From Arthrobacter crystallopoietes (lineage in GTDB: Bacteria; Actinomycetota; Actinomycetes; Actinomycetales; Micrococcaceae), in assembly GCF_002849715.1 (NCBI RefSeq), contig NZ_CP018863.1:62001-126000 (forward strand): a stretch of 64,000 nt of DNA, read 5' to 3'. The notes under the pieces were generated by a model, which was not told the origin of the DNA, did no database searches, and saw only the letters and a program-made list of their open reading frames with translations. Made by a program: the position numbers and the translations under genes. This document shows positions 1-9,832 of the stretch, piece by piece; the first letter of the stretch is position 1, and the number at the start of each line of letters is the position of its first letter.

Positions 1-85
1 TGTCGCGGCCAGCCAGAACGGCGCGCCAGAACGGGGCGGCTGCCGCCTTCAGCCCCGATAACCACCGCGTGAGCGCGGGATTCAA
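1..85 (-). CDS. mtrB: Probable N-terminus of sensor kinase MtrB (partial, runs off left edge)
   Basis: The minus strand directly after the mtrA stop codon stays open to the window edge. A TTG codon (83-85) abuts the mtrA stop and opens a frame reading MNPALTRWLSGLKAAAAPFW; a GTG in another frame is also possible. In actinobacteria the gene after mtrA is almost always the membrane histidine kinase mtrB, so this identity comes from gene order and not from any visible kinase motif. Only about 28 codons are present, so neither start nor function can be proved here. Confidence 0.4.
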   Translation of the reverse strand, partial: MNPALTRWLSGLKAAAAPFWRAVLAGRD

Positions 86-763
86 CTAACTTTGGCCAGC
101 CTTGTATCCCACGCCGCGGACGGTCAGGACCACCTCGGGCGCTTCCGGATCCCGTTCGATCTTGGAACGCAGCCGCTGGACATGGACGTTGACCAACCGG
201 GTGTCTGCGGCATGGCGGTAGCCCCAGACCTGTTCCAGGAGAAGTTCGCGGCTAAATACCTGCCAGGGTTTACGGGCCAGCGCAACAAGCAGGTCGAATT
301 CCAGCGGCGTCAGCGAGATCTTTTCGTCGCCGCGGTGCACCACATGGCCTGCCACATCGATAACGACGTCGGCAATCCGCAGGGTTTCCGGGGCACGTTG
401 GTCTCCGGGCCGCAAGCGGGCACGCACGCGGGCCACGAGTTCGGCAGGTTTAAAGGGCTTGGGCACATAGTCGTCGGCACCGGATTCCAGTCCGCGGACC
501 ACGTCCGACGTATCGGACTTTGCCGTCAGCATGACAATAGGCACATCGGACTCGCCGCGGATCTGACGGCAGACTTCAATGCCGTCCATACCGGGCAGCA
601 TCAGGTCCAGGAGCACAAGGTCCGGCTTGGAGCTGCGGAAAACCTCCACCGCCTGGCTTCCGTCCGCGCAGAACACCGGATCGAATCCGTCGTTGCGCAG
701 GACAATGCCGATCATTTCGGACAAAGCCTCATCATCGTCTACGACAAGTATGCGTGCCTTCAT
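86..763 (-). CDS. mtrA: Response regulator MtrA (OmpR/PhoB family)
   Basis: A 225-residue two-component response regulator. The receiver domain (about 1-120) shows the acidic pocket VVDDDE near the start, the phospho-acceptor Asp53 in LLDLMLPG, and the conserved Lys in MLTAKSD. The C-terminal winged-helix DNA-binding domain (about 130-225) ends in the typical RLRSKIE...VRGVGYKAG segment. An upstream ATG would add 15 unusual residues; the ATG at 763 gives the standard MtrA start and length and is preceded by a purine-rich GGGGAA/GGAG stretch. MtrA orthologues control cell division, cell-wall hydrolases and osmoprotection genes. The partner kinase should lie just beyond the left edge. It is transcribed away from the membrane-protein operon at 1007. 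Confidence 0.93.
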   Translation of the reverse strand: MKARILVVDDDEALSEMIGIVLRNDGFDPVFCADGSQAVEVFRSSKPDLVLLDLMLPGMDGIEVCRQIRGESDVPIVMLTAKSDTSDVVRGLESGADDYVPKPFKPAELVARVRARLRPGDQRAPETLRIADVVIDVAGHVVHRGDEKISLTPLEFDLLVALARKPWQVFSRELLLEQVWGYRHAADTRLVNVHVQRLRSKIERDPEAPEVVLTVRGVGYKAGQS

Positions 764-1006
764 ATCTCCATATTCCCCTATTGGCCCTTGCAATGTCGCG
801 TTGGGCACAGTGCGGTACAGCGCTATATTCCTTCCCGGTGACCCTTCGGCCGAGTGCTGAGTGAAGTTGGGAGACGGAAACTATAGGCTGTTGTGAGGCT
901 AGCACTTCGTACGGCCGGTAAGCCTGCCGGCCGACACGCCACGACGGCGGCACCTCGGCTCTCGCCGTGCGTTCCGGGTGCTCAACGATCAACAAGGGGG
1001 AACTCC

Positions 1007-2377
1007 ATGGCTCAGGGATCAGACGGCGGCGCGCAGCAGCCGGAGCAGCCGGCTCCCGGTCAGCCCCAGCAGCCCGGCTCCTGGGGACAGGGCCAGCCCG
1101 GCAGGCCCGCGCAAGGTCAGCAGCCACAGTGGGGCCAGCAACCGCAGTGGGGCCAGCAGAGTCCTTACGGTCCGGGCGGTCCGCCGCCTTACGGACAGCC
1201 CGCCGGTTGGCAGACTCCGCCGAACCCGTATGGCGGCTACAACGGCTACGTGGCTCCGCCGAAGCCCGGGGTCATCCCGCTCCGGCCCCTCGGCGTGGGC
1301 GAGATCCTGGACGGTGCCTTCCAGGCGGCCCGCAAGAACGCGGCTGCTGTCTTCGGCACCGCCGTCCTGTTCCAGATCGGCATCAGCATCCTGGCCTGGA
1401 TCGCCGGCAGCCTGATCATTTCCCTGCTGGGCGGGCTCCAGGTCATGACCAATGAAGAGCTATCGGACGAATCGGCCATCGCGCTGGTGCTCTCCCTGGC
1501 GACCTCCTCGCTGGTGCTGGGGCTGCTCTCCAGCGTCGGCATCCTGCTGCTGCAAGGCCTGCTGGCCATTCCGACGGCCCGCGCTACGGTCAACCAGAAA
1601 ACGAGCTTCGGCCTGATGTGGTCCCTGGCGCGCGGCCGGATCTGGGCCCTCATCGGCATGGGCCTGTTGTATCTGGTCCTGACCGTGGTGGCGCTGGTGG
1701 CCGTCATTGCCGGCTCGTTCTTCCTGGCCGACCAGCTCGGGGTGACCTCGGTATGGATCATCGTCGGGATCATTCTGGCGCTGACGTTCCTGAGTATCTG
1801 GATCGGCGTCAAGCTGATGCTGGCGCCCGCCGTCGTCGTTATGGAGCGCAAAGGCATCTTCGGCGCTTTCGTCCGGTCCTGGCAGCTGACCAACCGCAGC
1901 TGGTGGCGGACCTTCGGCATCGTGCTGCTGTGCACCATCATCGTCGGCGTCATCACCTCGATCATCAGCATGCCCGTCTCCATCCTGATCGGCATCGCCG
2001 GCCCCGCCATGGGAGACCCGTCCGATCCGGAAGCCATGCTCACCGCGATGGGTCCCTTGACGCTGGTGTCCATGCTCGTTTCTTCCCTGTTCTCCGCGAT
2101 CGGCTACGCCTTCCAGGCGGCGGTCATCGCCCTTGTCTACACCGACCTGCGGATCCGGCGCGAGGGGTTTGACGTTGTCCTGCTCCGTGAACATGAGCAG
2201 GCCGCGGGACGCGAAACCCGAACCATCCCGGGCCTCGGATCCGTCCCCGGAAACGCCGCAAGCTTCCATGCCGCCGGGCCCTTCGGCCCCGCGGGCCCGG
2301 CGGGTCACTCGGGTCCAGCAAGCCAACCAGGCCAGCCCGGCCCGTCCGGTTATCCGGGCAGTCCCGGAGCGCCGTGA
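1007..2377 (+). CDS. Multi-pass membrane protein with Gln/Pro/Gly-rich ends (GDPD-membrane-domain-like)
   Basis: A 456-residue integral membrane protein. The first ~90 residues are low-complexity Gln/Pro/Gly with tandem QPQWGQ units, followed by a short GVIPLRPLGVGEILDGAF motif typical of actinobacterial proteins related to the glycerophosphodiester-phosphodiesterase membrane domain. About six hydrophobic segments follow (residues ~120-400), then a collagen-like Gly/Pro tail. No catalytic phosphodiesterase residues are apparent, so enzymatic activity should not be assumed. The ATG at 1007 is preceded by AAGGGGGAA; an upstream ATG-less extension to 893 is unlikely. Its stop overlaps the GTG of the next gene (GTGA), so it is probably the first gene of the MoxR/DUF58 operon. 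Confidence 0.75.
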   Translation: MAQGSDGGAQQPEQPAPGQPQQPGSWGQGQPGRPAQGQQPQWGQQPQWGQQSPYGPGGPPPYGQPAGWQTPPNPYGGYNGYVAPPKPGVIPLRPLGVGEILDGAFQAARKNAAAVFGTAVLFQIGISILAWIAGSLIISLLGGLQVMTNEELSDESAIALVLSLATSSLVLGLLSSVGILLLQGLLAIPTARATVNQKTSFGLMWSLARGRIWALIGMGLLYLVLTVVALVAVIAGSFFLADQLGVTSVWIIVGIILALTFLSIWIGVKLMLAPAVVVMERKGIFGAFVRSWQLTNRSWWRTFGIVLLCTIIVGVITSIISMPVSILIGIAGPAMGDPSDPEAMLTAMGPLTLVSMLVSSLFSAIGYAFQAAVIALVYTDLRIRREGFDVVLLREHEQAAGRETRTIPGLGSVPGNAASFHAAGPFGPAGPAGHSGPASQPGQPGPSGYPGSPGAP

Positions 2378-3075
2378 TCGCCGGCTATTCGGCCGTTCCG
2401 CCGTTTTTCGCGCGTCCGGTTCCTGCCGCCGTCCCCCCGGTGACCCCCGGAGAGGACGAAGCGCGCGAACTGCTCATCCGTGAGCTGGCCAAGGAACCGT
2501 ACCAGGAGGCCAAGCCGGGACTGCTCGAGAGGATGCTGACGGCCGTCTCCGATTGGTTTACCGATCTGATCGAATCCCTGGAGGGAGTGAGCCCGAACTT
2601 GGGGACGGCATTGATCGTCCTTGCCGCAGTCCTGGTCATCGGCGCCGCCATCTGGTTGGTCCGCCCGAGGCTGAATGCCCGCAAGCGCGCCGCGGCCGAG
2701 GTCTTCGATGACGCCGTCCAGCTCACTGCCGCCGAACACCGACGGCGGGCGGCAGCCGCCGCGGCCAACCAGGAGTGGAATACGGCGGTCGCCGAGGAAT
2801 TCCGCGCGTTGGTCCGGGCGATGGAGGAACGCGTCATCCTGCAGCCCCAGCCCGGCCAGACGGCCGACGAAGCCGCGGCCAGCATCGCGCCGGCATTTCC
2901 CGGGCATGCTGCCGAAGTCCGCCGCAGCGCCGCACTGTTCGACGGGGTGCGCTATGGCAACCTTCCGGCATCGGAGCAGGACTACAACGCGGTGCTTGCG
3001 CTGGACAAAGCCCTCGCAGGTATCAGCCCCGTGTTCGGCCCGGGCGTACCGTCGGATCTGGCGGTGCCGCAGTGA
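2374..3075 (+). CDS. DUF4129 domain membrane protein
   Basis: A 233-residue protein with one clear membrane helix (about residues 73-93, LGTALIVLAAVLVIGAAIWL) followed by a cytosolic domain. The C-terminal part matches the DUF4129 pattern seen next to MoxR/DUF58 genes: a helical stretch with NQEWNTAVAEEFRALVRAME and the later VRYGNLPASEQDYNAVLALD. In related clusters DUF4129 is often fused to a transglutaminase; here it stands alone. The GTG start overlaps the preceding stop (GTGA) and its own stop overlaps the following GTG, so translation is probably coupled across three genes. Function is unknown. Confidence 0.75.
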   Translation: MIAGYSAVPPFFARPVPAAVPPVTPGEDEARELLIRELAKEPYQEAKPGLLERMLTAVSDWFTDLIESLEGVSPNLGTALIVLAAVLVIGAAIWLVRPRLNARKRAAAEVFDDAVQLTAAEHRRRAAAAAANQEWNTAVAEEFRALVRAMEERVILQPQPGQTADEAAASIAPAFPGHAAEVRRSAALFDGVRYGNLPASEQDYNAVLALDKALAGISPVFGPGVPSDLAVPQ

Positions 3076-4309
3076 GCCAGGCAACGGCCGAGGGCGCACG
3101 GACAGACACCGGGCATGCCAGCGGTCAGGAGCAAACAGCGTGGTCGGTGGCGAGGCAGCGGCTGCGCCGGTGGGCTTTCTGGCTGCTGCTGGGCGTGCTG
3201 CTCATCGCCGCCGTCCTCGTCCAGCTGCTGCGCGCGCCTGCCGCCGACCGCGAGGACCTCTCCCCAGCAAACCCTGCCCCCAATGGCGCCATGGCTGTTG
3301 CCGAAGTACTGCGGCAGCAAGGCGTTGAGGTGATTCCCACGGATTCCCTGGAGCAGACGCTGCGCATTTTGGAGGACGGCGGGACCCTGCTGTTCCATGA
3401 CCCCAACAACTACCTGGACCCCGACCAGCTGGCCCGGCTGTCCGACCATGGCGGCCGCACGGTCTTGATCCGGCCCGGCTTCCAGCAGCTGCAGGAACTG
3501 GCGCCGGAGATCACTGCCGCCGGACGGGTTCCGGAGGATGACGGCCCGTTGGCCGCGGAGTGCAGGACCAACGACGACGGCGCGGGCAGCCCGGAGCTGG
3601 ACGGACGGGAATCCGGAACTCAGCCTGCCGGGAGCATCAGCCGCGGCGGCCTGGGCTACCGCGGCCCCGTCATGTGCTTCACGTTCGAGACCGGGGCCGA
3701 ACCCGCAGCTTCCTATGTCACTTCGGCGGACGGCGGAACAATTGTGCTTGGCGCCGGCCATGTCCTGAGCAATGAGGAAATCGTCGACCGGGGCAATGCC
3801 GCCCTGGCCCTGAACACCCTGGGCAGCGCCGACAGGCTCGTCTGGTACCGGCCGTCGCTGTCGGACCTCGCCGTGCCGGAAGAGCCGCAGAGCCCGCTGG
3901 CGCTGTTGCCGGCCTGGGTCGCCCCCGTCACGCTGTGGCTGCTGGCGGTGGGCGTGCTGGCCATGCTGTGGCGGGGACGGCGCCTGGGCAAGCTGATCCA
4001 GGAGCCGCTGCCCGTCGTCGTACCCGCCGCGGAAACCGCCGCCGGACGCGCCCGGCTGTACCAGGACTCCAAGTCCATCCGGCGCGCCGCAGCCAACCTG
4101 CGTGCGGCAACCCTGACCCGGCTGGCTGCGAAGCTGCGCCTGGGCGCCGGAAGTAGTGCGGCCGCCGTCGTCGATGCCGTGGCCCGGCACAGCAACCGGC
4201 CCGCCGTCGAGCTGGACCGGTTGCTGCGGACCTACATCCCCGAAAGCGAATCCCAGCTGGTGGACTGGGCACAGAACCTGCAATCCCTAGAGAAAGAGAT
4301 CCTGGACCA

Positions 4310-4313
<4 letters not shown>
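3072..4313 (+). CDS. DUF4350 domain membrane protein
   Basis: A 413-residue protein with an N-terminal membrane helix (about residues 33-55), a DUF4350-type domain (about 60-240), a second helix around residues 278-298 (LPAWVAPVTLWLLAVGVLAM), and a basic helical C-terminal region. DUF4350 resembles glutamine-amidotransferase-like folds but no catalytic triad is evident. Segments such as NGAMAVAEVLRQQGVEV and GTLLFHDPNN are typical of the family. The GTG at 3072 overlaps the previous stop; an open frame reaching back to 2775 is ignored because it lies within the upstream gene. The stop overlaps the MoxR ATG (ATGA). It probably acts with MoxR and DUF58 at the membrane. Confidence 0.75.
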
Positions 4314-5377
<1,064 letters not shown>

Positions 5378-5392
5378 CGTGATGGGACCCCA

Positions 5393-6685
5393 ATGGCGCT
5401 GACCGGACGCTTCATTCTGCTGGCACTGGCCGGCGTTTTCCCGCTGATCCTGTTCCCCGCGGGCCAGACGGCCCTGTGGTGGTGTCTGTTTTTGGCCGTG
5501 GTGCTGGTGGCCGATCTGGGTTTGGCCGGATCGCCGCGGAAGGTCGGTCTGGAACGCCGGATACCGTCGAGCGTCCGCCTGACCGAAGAATGTACCGTTG
5601 AACTGCTGCTGACCAACCATGGGACCCGCCGGCTGAAAGCGGTCCTCCGGGATGGCTGGCAGCCTTCCGCCGGTGCCGTAAACCCGGTCCAGCGGATCAG
5701 CATTCCTGCGGGCGAGCGGCGGTTGCTTGCGGTCCGGCTCCGTCCCGAACGGCGCGGGGATCTGCTGGCGCACCACGTGGCCGTCCGCTCGCTGGGGCCG
5801 CTGGGCCTGGCCGCCCGGCAGCTTTCCGTCCCGGCCCCCGCCCGGCTGCGGGTGCTCCCGCCTTTCCACGCCAAACGGCATCTGCCCTCGAAACTGCACA
5901 AGCTGCGTGAGCTCGACGGCAAGGCAGCAGTCCAGATCCGGGGTGCCGGGACCGAGTTCGATTCCCTGCGCGACTACGTCCGGGGCGACGACGTCCGCTC
6001 GATCGACTGGCGCGCCACCGCAAGGCGGCAGGCCGTCGTCGTACGCACGTGGCGTCCGGAACGCGACCGCCGGGTGGTGATCGTGCTGGACACGTCGCGC
6101 ACCGCGGCGGCCAGGATCGACAACGAACCCCGGCTGGATACCGGCATCGAAGCGTCCCTGCTGCTGGCGGCGCTGGCCGAGCGGGGCGGTGACCGGGTGG
6201 ATTTCCTCGCTTTCGACCGCAGGGCGCGCGCGACGGTCAGATCGGCCTCCAAGGGGAACCTACTCAACCAGTTGGTCAACGCGATGGCCACTGTGGAGCC
6301 GGAGCTCATCGAAGCGGACTGGTCCCAGATCCCCGCGCAGGTCCACAACATCTCCTCCCACCGTTCCCTGGTGGTGCTGCTGACCTCGCTGGATTCGGGC
6401 TCGGCCGAGGAGTCCCTGCTGCCGATGCTGGCCCAGCTGACCGCCAAGCATGTGGTGGTGGTTGCCTCCGTCCGGGATCCGCTGCTGGAAGAGCTGCGGG
6501 CTCAGCGCGGCACCGCCACCGAGGTCTTCCGGGCCGCCGCCGCCGAACGGGCACTCCTGGACCGGGCGGCCATCACCGGGCAGATCAAGCAGCTCGGGGC
6601 CGAAGTGGTGGACGCCGATCCGCACCAGCTGCCGCCGCAGCTTGCCGATACGTACATCCGGCTCAAAGCCGCCGGCCGGCTGTAG
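5393..6685 (+). CDS. DUF58 domain protein (vWA-like partner of MoxR)
   Basis: A 430-residue protein. Two hydrophobic segments near the N-terminus (about residues 6-23 and 25-42) anchor it in the membrane. The DUF58 signature is clear: FDSLRDYVRGDDVRSIDW, then RATAR, then a vWA-like strand VIVLDTSRTAA carrying a DxSxx metal-site pattern. The rest resembles a von Willebrand factor A fold. DUF58 proteins are encoded next to MoxR ATPases across bacteria and are thought to be their client or adaptor. It lies 15 bases after moxR and 8 bases before the DUF4166 gene, consistent with one transcript. Confidence 0.88.
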   Translation: MALTGRFILLALAGVFPLILFPAGQTALWWCLFLAVVLVADLGLAGSPRKVGLERRIPSSVRLTEECTVELLLTNHGTRRLKAVLRDGWQPSAGAVNPVQRISIPAGERRLLAVRLRPERRGDLLAHHVAVRSLGPLGLAARQLSVPAPARLRVLPPFHAKRHLPSKLHKLRELDGKAAVQIRGAGTEFDSLRDYVRGDDVRSIDWRATARRQAVVVRTWRPERDRRVVIVLDTSRTAAARIDNEPRLDTGIEASLLLAALAERGGDRVDFLAFDRRARATVRSASKGNLLNQLVNAMATVEPELIEADWSQIPAQVHNISSHRSLVVLLTSLDSGSAEESLLPMLAQLTAKHVVVVASVRDPLLEELRAQRGTATEVFRAAAAERALLDRAAITGQIKQLGAEVVDADPHQLPPQLADTYIRLKAAGRL

Positions 6686-6693
6686 GGGTCCGG

Positions 6694-7344
6694 ATGGCTT
6701 CGGTCTACCAGCTGGCCATGGGCCAGGACTTCGCCCTGCTGCAACCCGAGCTGCAGGAGTATTTCAGCCTGGCCGCTGGATCCGGCCCGGCCGCTTCCGG
6801 CGGTGCCGCCGTCGGTCTCGGCACCGGGATTTTCGACGTCGCCGGCTGTCCGCGTCCGGCGCTCCGTCCGCTCCTGCGGCTCGCTGCCCGGGACAATGCG
6901 CTCTTCCCGGACTACCAGCGGAACGTGCCGTTCAGCATTGAAAACCGCGCCCAGCTGGATGCGGACGGCAGGCCCGCTCTGACCGCCGTCCGGACCATCG
7001 ATTTCGACGGCGGCCGCCGCACCATGCAGGACATGACCCTGTGGGCGGACGGGGTCGGACTGACGGACGTGCTGGGCCGCAGCGGCACGGTGCGGACAGA
7101 CCTGGCCTGCTCGGCCGGAGCAGACGGACGGATGCGGCTGGTCTCCCGCCGGACCAGTTTTGGCGCCGACCGGTTCCGGCTGGGCCTGCCGCGGCTGCTG
7201 GAAGCGGCCGCCTTCACCGAGCAATGGTGGGACCGGGCCGAAGGCCGTTTCCGGATCCGCACCAAGGTACTGCAACGCCAAATGGGCACCGTGCTTGAGT
7301 ACCAGGGATCGTTCTCCTACCGGCTGGTGCCCGCCCAGGGCTGA
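6694..7344 (+). CDS. DUF4166 domain protein
   Basis: A 216-residue soluble protein without signal peptide or membrane helix. The pattern GTGIFDVAGCPR near residue 45, the NVPFSIENRAQ segment and the LLEAAAFTEQWWDRAEGRFRI region match DUF4166, a beta-rich family of unknown function. It begins 8 bases after the DUF58 stop and is the last gene of the operon. It faces the MetE-like gene tail to tail across 54 bases with no strong hairpin terminator. No catalytic residues can be pointed to. Confidence 0.7.
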   Translation: MASVYQLAMGQDFALLQPELQEYFSLAAGSGPAASGGAAVGLGTGIFDVAGCPRPALRPLLRLAARDNALFPDYQRNVPFSIENRAQLDADGRPALTAVRTIDFDGGRRTMQDMTLWADGVGLTDVLGRSGTVRTDLACSAGADGRMRLVSRRTSFGADRFRLGLPRLLEAAAFTEQWWDRAEGRFRIRTKVLQRQMGTVLEYQGSFSYRLVPAQG

Positions 7345-7398
7345 CCGACCGGCCCGCGAAACCGTCCGGCCGGATGCCCAGCAGTTGGCTGTCCGAAA

Positions 7399-8466
7399 CT
7401 AGCCTTCGGCGACAACCTGGTTCAGCGCATCCGCGCTTTGGCTCAGTCTCGTCAGGATCCGGCGGGCTGCCTCAGGCGACTGGCCGGCCAGTCCGGTTGA
7501 GGGGGTGAGCCGAAGCTGGGGCAGCCTCGACACGGGAAGCCCGAGCTGACGCCAAGGGCGCAGAACGGAATCCACGACGGCGGTGACGCGCGGCGGCTCC
7601 TGGACGGGACGACCGGTGTGCACTGCCCCCAGCCAAATGCCCTTATCCGCTTCGGCCGCTGCTGCCAATGCCTCCCACTGGCCGGTGGTCAAACCCTCAA
7701 GCGGAACGGCGACGCCGTCCATGCCGCCGTCCAGGACCAGTTCGAACGGAGCATCCGCCACCGGCAGCGCCACCACTACTTGCCGGGCGCCGGCAGCGTG
7801 CAGCGAGTCCACCAGCTGGCGCCACTGCGCACTCACCTCCTGCTCGGGAACAGCCCGCAGGGTGCGGTAGCCGCTGGCCGTCGGAATGGTGCCGGCCAGG
7901 ACCTGCGCAATCTCGGGCTCTTCCACCTGGACGATAATGTCCGCGCCGGGCACCGCCGTGCGGACCCGCCGCAGATGCTCGACGACGCCGGCGGCCAGGG
8001 ACTCGGCAATATCGCGGCGCGCGCCGCTGTCCAGCAAGGCCCGTTCGCCGTTGTGCAGATAGAGATTGGCCGCCATGGAAAGCGGTCCCCGGCACTGCAG
8101 CTTGAACTGTGAACCCGGCTGCTCTTCTGCCCCGGCAACGTCGGCCAGCACGTTCACATCGGTGCTCAACGCAGACGCCGCCCGGCGGTGGTCGAGCCCC
8201 GGACGGTCAACGAGCCGCCAGCCGTGGGGCTGCAGATCTACGGCCAGTTCCAGCAGCATCGCTGCGGTACGGCCCACAGGATCGGAGCCGACGCCCCGGT
8301 CCGGCAGTTCCACCAGATGCGGCAGGTTGGGCTCCCCCAGCTCGCCGCGGATGGTCCGTGCCGCTTCCGCCGGATCCGTGCCCGGCCAGCTGCCCAGCCC
8401 GGTAGCGCTGACGGACAGGGCGGTGTGCTCCGGCGCCGCCGGAGGTGCTTCTCGTGGGCTGGTCAT
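7399..8466 (-). CDS. MetE-like (UROD/MetE superfamily) protein lacking zinc ligands
   Basis: A 355-residue protein that automated annotation usually names cobalamin-independent methionine synthase. It has a barrel-like pattern (SATGLGSWPGTDPAEAARTI at the start, VQVEEPEIAQVLAGT mid-protein, and LRLTPSTGLAGQSPEAARRI at the end), but is about half the length of true MetE. It contains a single Cys, in LQCRGP, so the His-Cys-Cys zinc site that activates homocysteine in MetE cannot be formed. The actinobacterial relative I recall is mycobacterial Rv3015c, also found near mnmA and iscS. Its ATG overlaps the chorismate mutase stop (ATGA), implying co-translation. True function unknown. Confidence 0.75.
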   Translation of the reverse strand: MTSPREAPPAAPEHTALSVSATGLGSWPGTDPAEAARTIRGELGEPNLPHLVELPDRGVGSDPVGRTAAMLLELAVDLQPHGWRLVDRPGLDHRRAASALSTDVNVLADVAGAEEQPGSQFKLQCRGPLSMAANLYLHNGERALLDSGARRDIAESLAAGVVEHLRRVRTAVPGADIIVQVEEPEIAQVLAGTIPTASGYRTLRAVPEQEVSAQWRQLVDSLHAAGARQVVVALPVADAPFELVLDGGMDGVAVPLEGLTTGQWEALAAAAEADKGIWLGAVHTGRPVQEPPRVTAVVDSVLRPWRQLGLPVSRLPQLRLTPSTGLAGQSPEAARRILTRLSQSADALNQVVAEG

Positions 8467-8864
8467 ACTCCGGCGGACTCGTCCTGTTCGGCATTGCGGC
8501 TGGTACCGCCGTTGTGTTCGTTGGAAATGGCCTGATGATGCCTGATGACTTCGGAAATGATGAAGTTCAGGAATTTTTCGGCAAACGCCGGGTCGAGATG
8601 CGCCTCCTCTGCCAGGCGGCGCAGCCTGGCGATCTGGGCTGCCTCCCGGTCCGGGTCTGCCGCCGGCAGCTTATAGCGTGCTTTGAGGTATCCCACCCGC
8701 TGCGTGGCCTTGAACCGCTCCGCCAGGAGGTAGACGAGCGTCGCATCGATGTTGTCGATACTGCCCCGCACTGACAACAGCTCCGCCATGATCTCAGGGG
8801 CAACCTCTCCGGACAAGGAGCTGGCCGACGGATCGAAATCTTCAGCAAGGGGTGGTTCAGTCAT
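8463..8864 (-). CDS. Chorismate mutase (AroQ type, monofunctional)
   Basis: A 133-residue all-helical chorismate mutase converting chorismate to prephenate for Phe/Tyr synthesis. Conserved elements are the first helix with LLSVRGSIDNIDATLVYLLA, the Arg/Lys pattern in ERFKATQRVGYLKARY, and DREAAQIARLRRLAEE followed by FLNFIISEVIRHHQ. These match the short high-GC Gram-positive family rather than a fusion with prephenate dehydratase or DAHP synthase. A ~30-residue acidic N-terminus precedes the catalytic helix. Its stop overlaps the MetE-like gene start by four bases. Confidence 0.85.
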   Translation of the reverse strand: MTEPPLAEDFDPSASSLSGEVAPEIMAELLSVRGSIDNIDATLVYLLAERFKATQRVGYLKARYKLPAADPDREAAQIARLRRLAEEAHLDPAFAEKFLNFIISEVIRHHQAISNEHNGGTSRNAEQDESAGV

Positions 8865-8873
8865 GCGTCCAGT

Positions 8874-9815
8874 CTAGGGTTTCGCCGTCGGGCTTTGCGT
8901 CCTCCGGACTTTGTATGAAGCCGCCGGGCGGAACTGGCCGGCAAGCCCCAAGGCAATAATCAGCAGCAGCGGCAGGATCCAGCCGGACCAGCCCAGCACG
9001 CCGGCGTGGAAAGTGGAGAATCCGGAACCGGCCATGACGAAGACGAACATCAGGCCGGCAGACGCGTTGAGAGCGCCGTGGGCCAGCGCCGCGGGCCAGA
9101 CCGAATGCGAGCGCAGCCGCAGCCAGGCGAAAACACCGCCGAACACCATGCACATGGCGCACATGGCCAGGACGCCCAGCCAGCCCGGCCCGTCCTGATA
9201 GTTGTAGCCGAGCAGGATCAGCGGGGCATGCCACAACCCCCAGACGACGCCGGAAACCACGATCGCGGCCGGCGCGCCCAGCGGCATCAGCCGGGGCAGC
9301 AGCCAGCCGCGCCAGCCGAGCTCTTCGCCGAGGGCCGGCACCGTGTTGATGATGGTCCCGATGAAGATGTTAAAGAACTGAGCGGCCACCAGGATGCCGA
9401 TGGGAATGGCCGGCATGGGCGCGCCGACGGCCTCGGTCTGCTCGCGGAGGGCGGCTTCGAATCCGGAGAAGTTCTCGAAGTCGGCCGGATAAACGCCCAG
9501 CCAGGCCCCTACTATCAAGGCCCCCATCCCAAGGACAACCGGGACCACCAGCCCCAGGCCCAGGTAGAGCAGGAAGCGTCCCACCGGGCGCACCTCGACG
9601 AGTCCGAGTTCCCGCGGGATCGACGCCGGCCGGTCCACGAAGCGGCTCACGATCAGCGCAGCGACCGCCGGCGTGAACATCATCAGTACCGCATAAACCC
9701 CGAAAAGCGGGTCCCGCAGTCCGCCGCCCAGCCACAGCGGCAGCGCCGCCAGCCACGCGAGCGCATAAGCGAGCACAAGAAAGATAATGACGGGACGCCA
9801 ATTAACCGCAGCCAT
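8874..9815 (-). CDS. CPBP family intramembrane glutamic endopeptidase
   Basis: A 313-residue membrane protein with about eight hydrophobic segments. The Abi/CPBP signature is present: the EELGWRGWLLPRL motif (Glu-Glu...Arg) at about residues 170-182, preceded by FNIFIGTIINTVPAL, and the second motif VWGLWHAPLIL with the catalytic-site His. Family members include Rce1-type CAAX proteases and bacteriocin self-immunity proteins; the substrate is not predictable here. It is followed by chorismate mutase after 9 bases and preceded by mnmA after 17 bases, all on the minus strand, so it may share their transcript. Confidence 0.85.
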   Translation of the reverse strand: MAAVNWRPVIIFLVLAYALAWLAALPLWLGGGLRDPLFGVYAVLMMFTPAVAALIVSRFVDRPASIPRELGLVEVRPVGRFLLYLGLGLVVPVVLGMGALIVGAWLGVYPADFENFSGFEAALREQTEAVGAPMPAIPIGILVAAQFFNIFIGTIINTVPALGEELGWRGWLLPRLMPLGAPAAIVVSGVVWGLWHAPLILLGYNYQDGPGWLGVLAMCAMCMVFGGVFAWLRLRSHSVWPAALAHGALNASAGLMFVFVMAGSGFSTFHAGVLGWSGWILPLLLIIALGLAGQFRPAASYKVRRTQSPTAKP

Positions 9816-9832
9816 GACGCCAGCCTAGTAGT

